Origin: Ruminococcus sp. CAG:563
GTDB lineage: Bacteria; Bacillota; Clostridia; Oscillospirales; Acutalibacteraceae
DNA: 5,331 nucleotides
Direction: 5' to 3'
Assembly (NCBI GenBank): GCA_000434915.1
Contig: FR882073.1
Coordinates: 21,728 to 27,058, forward strand
Of this stretch, positions 1 through 4,419 are shown in pieces. The notes below the pieces were generated by a model. It saw only the letters and a program-made list of their open reading frames with translations. It had not been told where the DNA came from and made no database searches. Both the position numbers and the translations under genes were made by a program. The number at the start of each line of letters is the position of its first letter. Position 1 is the first letter of the stretch.

Positions 1-66
1 GTTTGCCGCCGCCTTAACAAGTGCGCCGCCCATATTTCCGCAGCCGATAAATCCTATCTTTGACAT
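1..66 (-). CDS. proC: Pyrroline-5-carboxylate reductase, N-terminal fragment (cut by window edge)
   Basis: Only the first 22 codons are in the window; the gene continues past position 1. The fragment begins MSKIGFIGCGNMGGAL, a classic N-terminal Rossmann dinucleotide-binding motif. G8-C-G10-N-M12-G13-G14-A15 fits the GxGxMGxA pattern of ProC, which reduces 1-pyrroline-5-carboxylate to proline with NAD(P)H in the cytoplasm. The start is the ATG at 66-64, placed behind a strong AAGGAGGG site. The gene lies 12 bases after the proA stop on the same strand, so it is the third gene of a proB-proA-proC operon and supplies the last step of the pathway. Other Rossmann enzymes share this motif, so the call rests partly on the operon context, which makes ProC by far the most likely. 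Confidence 0.88.
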   Translation of the reverse strand, partial: MSKIGFIGCGNMGGALVKAAAN

Positions 67-72
67 TTCTTT

Positions 73-80
73 CCCTCCTT
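73..80 (-). promoter_or_regulatory. Ribosome binding site of proC, overlapping the proA stop
   Basis: Read on the minus strand this is AAGGAGGG, six bases before the proC ATG. Its first two bases are the last two of the proA TAA stop codon. The overlap suggests that translation of proC is coupled to that of proA. Confidence 0.8.
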
Positions 81-1329
81 ATCTTATTTGTCCGTTACCC
101 TTGACAATATATTTGTATGTTGTCAGCTCGCAAAGACCCATAGGTCCGCGTGCGTGTAACTTCTGAGTTGAAATACCCATCTCACAGCCGAGACCGAAGC
201 AGCCGCCGTCCGTGAAGCGTGTGCTTGCGTTGACGTAAACCGCCGCAGAATCGACGTCACGGGTGAATTCTGCCGCATGAGCGTCGTTATTCGTAATTAT
301 AGCGTCGCTGTGATGGGTTGAATGCTCGCCGATGTGCTTTACGGCGTCCTCAACGCTGTCAACAATGCCGACGGCAAGAATATAGTTGAGAAACTCGGTG
401 TCAAAATCATTTTCGCCGGCCTTTGTGCCGTCAATAATCTTCGCCGCTCTCTCGTCAAGACGAAGCTCAACGGGATTCTCTTTTCTGTCGTCAACCAGTC
501 TCTTTTTGAGCATCGGCAGGAATTTGTCCGCAATCTTGCCGTTAACAAGCAAAACCTCCTCGGCGTTGCATACCGACGGTCTGCTTGTCTTTGCGTTTTC
601 TATTATATTAAGCGCCATATCGAGATCGGCGTCATCGTCAACATAAACATGGCAAATACCCGTACCGGTCTGAATAACCGGAACCTTTGCGTTGTCAACA
701 CAAGCCTTGATAAGGCCTGCACCGCCTCTCGGAATAAGCAGGTCAATATATCCCTCTGCGGTCATAAGATCGGTTGAGCTTTGACGTGTAGTGTCCTGAA
801 CCATATTAATAAAATTCTCGCAGAAGCCGAGCTTTTTAAGTCCTCCGCGCAGTGCATTGACAATGGCATTTGCACTTCTGAAAGCCTCTTTGCCTCCCCT
901 GAGCACGCAGACGTTTCCGCTCTTAAGAGCGAGAGCCGCCGCATCGGAAGAAACATTCGGTCTGCTCTCATAGATTATCGCAACAACGCCCATCGGAACA
1001 GCTGTTTTCTCAACAACAAGTCCGTTCGGAAGCTCCTCACGGTCGAGCACACGTCCGACAGGGTCGGGAAGCTTAACAACGTCTCTGATTCCGTCGGCCA
1101 TGCCCTTTATACGGCTCTTGTCAAGGCTGAGTCTGTCTATCATAACGTCAGTTATCTTTCCTCTTGCGGCCTCAACGTCCTTTTTATTTTCTTCAAAAAT
1201 CGCCGAGCAGTTCTCCTCAAGTGCGTCCGCCATGGCAAGCAGGGCATTGTTCTTATCCTCCGAGCTGAGTTTAGCCAGTTCGCTTCCGGCCGCCTTGGCC
1301 TGCTTCAAAATATCAAGAGTAGTCATCAT
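79..1329 (-). CDS. proA: Glutamate-5-semialdehyde dehydrogenase (gamma-glutamyl phosphate reductase)
   Basis: Second enzyme of proline synthesis: it reduces gamma-glutamyl phosphate with NADPH to glutamate-5-semialdehyde, which cyclises to pyrroline-5-carboxylate. The 416-residue length is normal for ProA, a member of the aldehyde dehydrogenase superfamily. Family motifs seen in order are ESRPNV (121-126), RGGKEA (144-149), IPRGGAGLI (199-207), the active-site segment RPSVCNAEE with catalytic cysteine C254, and the C-terminal STQKLHARGPMGL (387-399). All are intact. There are two consecutive ATG codons (1329 and 1326). The first is 3 bases after the proB stop, with an AGGCGGTGA site overlapping that stop; the second would have a slightly longer and more usual spacing, so the true start may be either. 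It follows proB and precedes proC, so the three are almost certainly one transcript. ProA and ProB are thought to cooperate because gamma-glutamyl phosphate is labile. Confidence 0.97.
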   Translation of the reverse strand: MMTTLDILKQAKAAGSELAKLSSEDKNNALLAMADALEENCSAIFEENKKDVEAARGKITDVMIDRLSLDKSRIKGMADGIRDVVKLPDPVGRVLDREELPNGLVVEKTAVPMGVVAIIYESRPNVSSDAAALALKSGNVCVLRGGKEAFRSANAIVNALRGGLKKLGFCENFINMVQDTTRQSSTDLMTAEGYIDLLIPRGGAGLIKACVDNAKVPVIQTGTGICHVYVDDDADLDMALNIIENAKTSRPSVCNAEEVLLVNGKIADKFLPMLKKRLVDDRKENPVELRLDERAAKIIDGTKAGENDFDTEFLNYILAVGIVDSVEDAVKHIGEHSTHHSDAIITNNDAHAAEFTRDVDSAAVYVNASTRFTDGGCFGLGCEMGISTQKLHARGPMGLCELTTYKYIVKGNGQIR

Positions 1330-1332
1330 AAA

Positions 1333-1341
1333 TCACCGCCT
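1333..1341 (-). promoter_or_regulatory. Ribosome binding site of proA, overlapping the end of proB
   Basis: Minus-strand AGGCGGTGA lies inside the last three codons of proB; its final TGA is the proB stop. It is close to the consensus AGGAGGTGA. The spacing is short (3 bases to the first ATG, 6 to the second), which favours translational coupling and makes the second ATG a credible alternative start. Confidence 0.7.
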
Positions 1342-2097
1342 AATAAATCTTGTTCCGACAGCCTTGCCCTCGACGATATCATAAAGAATATCGGGGTCTT
1401 CGCCGTTCGCAATTATCATGTCGCAATTATTTTCCGTACATATCTGAGCGGCATTGAGCTTTGTTCTCATTCCGCCGGTGCCGAGACTTGAGCCTTCGCC
1501 GCCGCCGAGAGCAAGGATATCGTCGTTGATCTCGGAAACAACGGAGATAAGCTTTGCGGTCGGATCGGAATGCGGATCCGCCGTGAAAAGCCCGTCAATA
1601 TCCGAAAGAAGAATAAGTAAATCGGCATTGATGTTGATTGCGACCATAGCCGAAAGCGTATCGTTATCGCCGACCTTGATCTCTTCCGTCGCAACGGTGT
1701 CGTTTTCATTTATAATAGGAAGAGCCTTGAATTCAAGAAGCTTATCCATAGTGTTTTTGAAATTGATATGTCTTTCCTCATTTTCAAAATCCGAGCCTGT
1801 CATAAGAAGCTGGGCAACGGTGTGGTTATACTCAGAAAAAAGCTTATCATAGGTATACATCAGTTCGCACTGGCCTACAGCGGCTGCGGCCTGCTTAGCA
1901 GCAACATCACGAGGTCGTTCGCTTAACTGGAGCTTACCGGCGCCCATACCTATAGCACCCGAAGTAACAAGTATAATATCATGTCCCGCGTTTTTGAGAT
2001 CGCTCATAACCTTGCAAAGCTCCTCGACACGTCTAATATTGATAAGACCGCTCGGGTGAGCAAGAGTCGATGTGCCGACCTTGACAACAATTCTCAT
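1333..2097 (-). CDS. proB: Glutamate 5-kinase, short form without PUA domain
   Basis: Catalyses the first committed step of proline synthesis, ATP-dependent phosphorylation of glutamate to gamma-glutamyl phosphate. The whole 254-residue protein is one amino acid kinase (AAK) domain. Motifs are KVGTST (6-11) for ATP binding, VTSGAIGMG (44-52), NENDTV (130-135) and GDNDTLSA (143-150) around the glutamate and proline site, LLSDIDGLF (163-171), and GTGGMRTKLNAA (206-217) of the nucleotide site. The chain ends at VGTRFIRR, where the AAK domain normally closes. The C-terminal PUA domain that brings E. coli ProB to 367 residues is absent, and only 3 bases separate the stop from proA, so no room is left for it. 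The ATG at 2097 has a GGAGGA site 8 bases upstream. It is first in the operon and the expected point of feedback inhibition by proline; how that works without the PUA domain cannot be read from the sequence. Confidence 0.96.
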   Translation of the reverse strand: MRIVVKVGTSTLAHPSGLINIRRVEELCKVMSDLKNAGHDIILVTSGAIGMGAGKLQLSERPRDVAAKQAAAAVGQCELMYTYDKLFSEYNHTVAQLLMTGSDFENEERHINFKNTMDKLLEFKALPIINENDTVATEEIKVGDNDTLSAMVAININADLLILLSDIDGLFTADPHSDPTAKLISVVSEINDDILALGGGEGSSLGTGGMRTKLNAAQICTENNCDMIIANGEDPDILYDIVEGKAVGTRFIRR

Positions 2098-2105
2098 GTC
2101 GTAAA

Positions 2106-2111
2106 TCCTCC
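2106..2111 (-). promoter_or_regulatory. Ribosome binding site of proB
   Basis: GGAGGA on the minus strand, 8 bases before the proB ATG at 2097. It is a strong site and fixes the proB start. Confidence 0.8.
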
Positions 2112-2145
2112 GTTAAGCAAAAATACATATATGCATAATCAATTT

Positions 2146-2174
2146 ATTTTATCACACTCCTTTATGATATGCAA
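2146..2174 (-). promoter_or_regulatory. Candidate sigma-A promoter of the proBAC operon
   Basis: On the minus strand, TTGCAT (2174-2169) and TAAAAT (2151-2146) are separated by exactly 17 bases. The -10 box is preceded by TGA, giving an extended -10 (TGATAAAAT) that can compensate for the poor -35. Transcription would start near 2139-2140, leaving a leader of about 40 bases before proB. This is too short for a T-box or a large riboswitch. Identified by eye. Confidence 0.6.
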
Positions 2175-2207
2175 GAAAAAACAGCATCAAAAATTAAAAA
2201 CATTTAT

Positions 2208-2227
2208 CGAAAGCTTTCTCTCTTTCG
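2208..2227. repeat. Short inverted repeat between the divergent promoters
   Basis: CGAAAG (2208-2213) and CTTTCG (2222-2227) form a perfect 6-base inverted repeat around 8 bases. The left part also lies in a perfect 10-base palindrome GAAAGCTTTC (2209-2218). The repeat ends 1 base before the proposed mscS -35 box at 2229, a reasonable place for a regulator to bind. In AT-rich DNA it could be chance. No function is assigned. Confidence 0.35.
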
Positions 2228-2228
2228 C

Positions 2229-2257
2229 TTGCATTTGAGGACTTTAGATAGTATAAT
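2229..2257 (+). promoter_or_regulatory. Candidate sigma-A promoter of mscS and the CDF gene
   Basis: TTGCAT (2229-2234) and a perfect TATAAT (2252-2257) are 17 bases apart. The start site would be near 2264, some 24 bases before the mscS ATG. The -35 is weak by consensus, but the -10 and spacing are ideal. It lies back to back with the proB promoter and shares its -35 sequence. Confidence 0.65.
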
Positions 2258-2276
2258 CAAATTATAAACATTTCAC

Positions 2277-2282
2277 GGAGGA
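2277..2282 (+). promoter_or_regulatory. Ribosome binding site of mscS
   Basis: GGAGGA, 5 bases before the ATG at 2288. It is strong and decides the start. Confidence 0.8.
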
Positions 2283-2287
2283 AAATT

Positions 2288-3115
2288 ATGAATACGTTCT
2301 TCAGCAGCTTGAAGCAATGGAGCTTTGAGAATTTTCCCGAAAAGTTCGCCGCAGCATTGCCGAAGCTTATTGTTTTTATTCTTGTTATCGTCATTGGCTT
2401 TTGGCTTTCGAAGCTGGCGGGAAACCTTATGGTGAAAATACTCGAGAGCAAAAATGTCGACAAATCAATGCATCGCTTTGTGAACCGCTCAACGGTCATT
2501 TTCCTGAGAATAATTGTTGCCGTCATTGCACTTGAACAAATCGGATTTAATGTAAATTCATTCATCACCGCCCTCGGAGCTGCGGGAATCACGGCCGGAC
2601 TCGGACTGCAAAACAGCATTGCACAGCTCGCCGGCGGAGTTCAGATTCTTTTCAACAAGCCGTTCAAAAGCGGCGATTACGTTGAGATCGGAGATGTTCA
2701 AGGCAAGGTTCGTGAAATCAGATTTATGTACACAACTCTTGTAACAAACGATAACAAGCTTGTGGTTGTGCCGAATCAAAAAATAACCACCTCAACGCTT
2801 ATCAACTACACCGCAAGGGACAAGATAAGACTTGACCTTACCTATTCTATCAGCTATGACGACGATATGGAAAAGGCCAAGAAGGTGCTCAAACAGGTTG
2901 TCGAGAGTGAACCGCTTCTTCTCAAAGAGCCGAAATACACGATCGGAGTTTCGAAACACGGTGCAAGCGGAATTGATATCGTCTGCTTCGTTTGGTGCAA
3001 GAGTGAAAACTACTGGCCGGCATATTTCAGTATGCAGGAAAAGGTTAAGCTTGCCTTTGACAAAAACGGGTTACATATCCCCTATGATCAGCTTGACGTA
3101 CATATAAACAAATGA
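2288..3115 (+). CDS. mscS: Small-conductance mechanosensitive channel, MscS family
   Basis: A 275-residue membrane channel that opens under membrane tension and lets solutes out during hypo-osmotic shock; MscS works as a homoheptamer in the cytoplasmic membrane. It has the minimal three-helix layout: TM1 about 24-44, TM2 about 66-87, and the pore helix TM3 about 93-127. TM3 carries the Gly/Ala-rich segment GAAGITAGLGLQNS (97-110), then AQLAGGVQILFNKPF with the kink before the cytoplasmic part. The beta domain follows with KSGDYVEIGDVQGKVREI (127-144) and the conserved VVVPNQKI (159-166). The C-terminal alpha/beta domain ends in GLHIPYDQLDVHI (261-273), the usual MscS ending. The length is close to that of E. 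coli MscS (286), with no extra N-terminal domains. It is first in a likely two-gene unit with the CDF gene 13 bases downstream, and is divergent from proBAC. Family assignment is firm; exact conductance and ion preference cannot be judged. Confidence 0.95.
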   Translation: MNTFFSSLKQWSFENFPEKFAAALPKLIVFILVIVIGFWLSKLAGNLMVKILESKNVDKSMHRFVNRSTVIFLRIIVAVIALEQIGFNVNSFITALGAAGITAGLGLQNSIAQLAGGVQILFNKPFKSGDYVEIGDVQGKVREIRFMYTTLVTNDNKLVVVPNQKITTSTLINYTARDKIRLDLTYSISYDDDMEKAKKVLKQVVESEPLLLKEPKYTIGVSKHGASGIDIVCFVWCKSENYWPAYFSMQEKVKLAFDKNGLHIPYDQLDVHINK

Positions 3116-3118
3116 AAC

Positions 3119-3125
3119 GAGTGAT
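3119..3125 (+). promoter_or_regulatory. Weak ribosome binding site of the CDF gene
   Basis: GAGTGAT, just after the mscS stop and 3 bases before the ATG at 3129, is the best complement to the 16S rRNA end in the 13-base gap. It is weaker than the other sites here, so initiation may depend on ribosomes finishing mscS. An internal ATG at 3195 (codon 23) has AAGG before it, but the N-terminus upstream of it resembles that of related CDF proteins, so the first ATG is preferred. Confidence 0.45.
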
Positions 3126-3128
3126 TAG

Positions 3129-4298
3129 ATGACAAACTTAATTGTCAAAACTTTTATAAAGGACTATAAAAATGTAACAGACTCCAAGGTCAGGATGAAG
3201 TACGGAATCCTCAGCGGCTGCGTCGGGATTGCGCTTAATGTTTTACTTTGCCTGATGAAATTCTTCGTCGGTTCAATAACGGGCAGTATCGCTATCACCG
3301 CCGACGCCGTGAACAACCTTTCCGATGCCGGTTCCTCAGCCGTAACGGTTTTCGGCTTCAAGATGGCCGGCAAGCCTGCCGATAAGGATCATCCGTTCGG
3401 CCACGGCAGAATCGAATATATCACGGCTATGATTGTTTCATTCATCATTCTTTTCATGGGTGTTGAACTTGCAATTCAGTCCGTCAAAAAAATTCGCACA
3501 CCTGAGGACGTTAAGTTCAGTCTTATCGGTGCGGTTATAATTGCCGTTTCGATTCTCGGAAAGCTTTGGCTTGCCTTCTTCAACAAGAATCTCGGAAAGC
3601 GGATCGACTCCCCTGCAATGACGGCCGTTGTTGCCGACAGCCTCAGCGACATTGCCGCAACCTCGGTCACGTTGATTGCTCTTGTTCTTTCCGACTTTTT
3701 CCCGTCGCTTCATATTGACGGCTGGCTCGGAATTCTCGTTGCCTGCTTCGTCTTAAAGGCAGGTCTTGATATATTCAGGGATACTCTAAGCTCTCTTATC
3801 GGTCAGCCGCCGTCAAAGGAGCTTGTCGAAGAAATGAAAAATAAAATTCTGTCCTATGACCACGTCAGCGGAATCCATGACCTTATTGTTCACAACTACG
3901 GTCCGGAGCATTTCTTTGCAACTGTTCATGTCGAGGTTCCGTCCGATATCGACGTCATGGTCGGTCACGATATAATTGACAACATAGAAAACGATATCAA
4001 AAAGGATATGGGAATCGACCTTACTATCCACTACGACCCGATTGTCGTCAATAACGAACGTGTCACCGAGCTTAAGGAAATGACAGAAAACATTGTCAAG
4101 GGAATTAATCCCGAGTTCAGCATACACGATTTCCGTATTGTTGACGGTCCCATGCACACAAACCTAATTTTCGACGTTGTTATCCCCTACGGCTTTGCCG
4201 AATCGCCCGATGCCGTTATTGAGGAAATAAGCCTTAAAATTTCCGAAGTGAACAGCAGCTATTTTTCCGTCATAAAAGCAGAACATAGTTTTGTGTAA
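3129..4298 (+). CDS. Cation diffusion facilitator (CDF) metal exporter, probable Mn2+ type
   Basis: A 389-residue cytoplasmic-membrane transporter of the CDF family (COG0053), which exports divalent metal ions in exchange for protons. About six TM helices span residues 25-215, followed by a cytoplasmic C-terminal region. The transport-site residues can be placed by aligning to E. coli YiiP through the shared HPFGHG motif (88-93; HSFGHG in YiiP): N62 and D66 in TM2 (VNNLSD) and D170 and D174 in TM5 (VADSLSD). Zinc exporters usually have D/D in TM2 and H/D in TM5. Replacement of that histidine by aspartate is the mark of the manganese CDF group, and an N in TM2 recalls MntE. Mn2+ export is therefore the best guess, but iron or other metals are possible. 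The first dimerisation domain covers about 225-305. A second similar segment (about 310-389) makes the protein longer than the usual roughly 300 residues. It follows mscS by 13 bases and is probably cotranscribed with it. Confidence 0.93.
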   Translation: MTNLIVKTFIKDYKNVTDSKVRMKYGILSGCVGIALNVLLCLMKFFVGSITGSIAITADAVNNLSDAGSSAVTVFGFKMAGKPADKDHPFGHGRIEYITAMIVSFIILFMGVELAIQSVKKIRTPEDVKFSLIGAVIIAVSILGKLWLAFFNKNLGKRIDSPAMTAVVADSLSDIAATSVTLIALVLSDFFPSLHIDGWLGILVACFVLKAGLDIFRDTLSSLIGQPPSKELVEEMKNKILSYDHVSGIHDLIVHNYGPEHFFATVHVEVPSDIDVMVGHDIIDNIENDIKKDMGIDLTIHYDPIVVNNERVTELKEMTENIVKGINPEFSIHDFRIVDGPMHTNLIFDVVIPYGFAESPDAVIEEISLKISEVNSSYFSVIKAEHSFV

Positions 4299-4337
4299 AC
4301 TTAACAAATTATAACATTTTACACACAAGATATTTTT
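4292..4337 (+). terminator. Possible weak terminator after the CDF gene
   Basis: TGTGTAAA (4292-4299, overlapping the CDF stop codon) and TTTACACA (4318-4325) form a perfect 8-base stem with an 18-base loop. TATTTTT follows at 4331-4337. The stem is AT-rich, the loop is large, and the T run starts 5 bases after the stem, so it is a poor match to a classical intrinsic terminator. It is the best candidate in the gap before prs. Confidence 0.3.
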
Positions 4338-4338
4338 C

Positions 4339-4388
4339 GACAAAAAACTTGTCAATCCCTTTAAAAAATTTATCTTTTATAGTAAAAT
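4339..4388 (+). promoter_or_regulatory. Candidate promoter region of prs
   Basis: The AT-rich gap offers two sigma-A-like readings. One is TTTAAA (4360-4365), 17 bases, then TAAAAT (4383-4388). The other is TTGTCA (4349-4354), 16 bases, then TATCTT (4371-4376). The first has the better -10, the second the better -35. A small inverted repeat GACAA/TTGTC (4339-4343, 4349-4353) overlaps the second -35 and could be an operator or chance. The 121-base gap and the change of gene function support a separate promoter here, but which boxes are used is unsettled. Confidence 0.45.
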
Positions 4389-4404
4389 ATTCATATAACT
4401 CTGA

Positions 4405-4411
4405 AAGGCGG
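4405..4411 (+). promoter_or_regulatory. Ribosome binding site of prs
   Basis: AAGGCGG lies 8 bases before the ATG at 4420. A TAA codon (4417-4419) sits directly before that ATG in the same frame, so the start cannot be further upstream. Confidence 0.75.
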
Positions 4412-4419
4412 ATAATTAA

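Noticed and set aside
322..777. Plus-strand open frame (151 codons) inside proA
   Set aside because: Antisense shadow of proA, with no convincing ribosome binding site and a composition that reads as reversed coding sequence.
781..1491. Long plus-strand open frame (236 codons) antisense to proA and the end of proB
   Set aside because: It lies opposite two well-supported enzymes with all their motifs, resembles no known protein, and crosses the boundary between them. The codon pattern of the real genes leaves few stops on the other strand.
1454..1852. Ser-rich plus-strand open frame inside proB
   Set aside because: The Ser/Ile/Leu-rich translation is typical of an antisense shadow, and proB is intact on the other strand.
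2124..2137. AT-rich near-palindrome around CATATATG and ATGCAT in the proB leader
   Set aside because: Such short AT palindromes are expected in an AT-rich gap and it is not perfect beyond 8 bases. It is too weak to call an operator.
1981..2238. Plus-strand open frame of 85 codons from within proB into the intergenic region
   Set aside because: It runs through the proposed divergent promoters, starts inside proB, and has no recognisable domain.
2257..2619. Minus-strand open frame opposite the start of mscS
   Set aside because: It overlaps the mscS coding region and its TATAAT box, and mscS has clear family motifs over the same bases.
3813..4157. Minus-strand open frame opposite the CDF C-terminal domain
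   Set aside because: Val/Asp/Asn-rich shadow of GTT/GAC/ATT codons on the coding strand, with no independent support.
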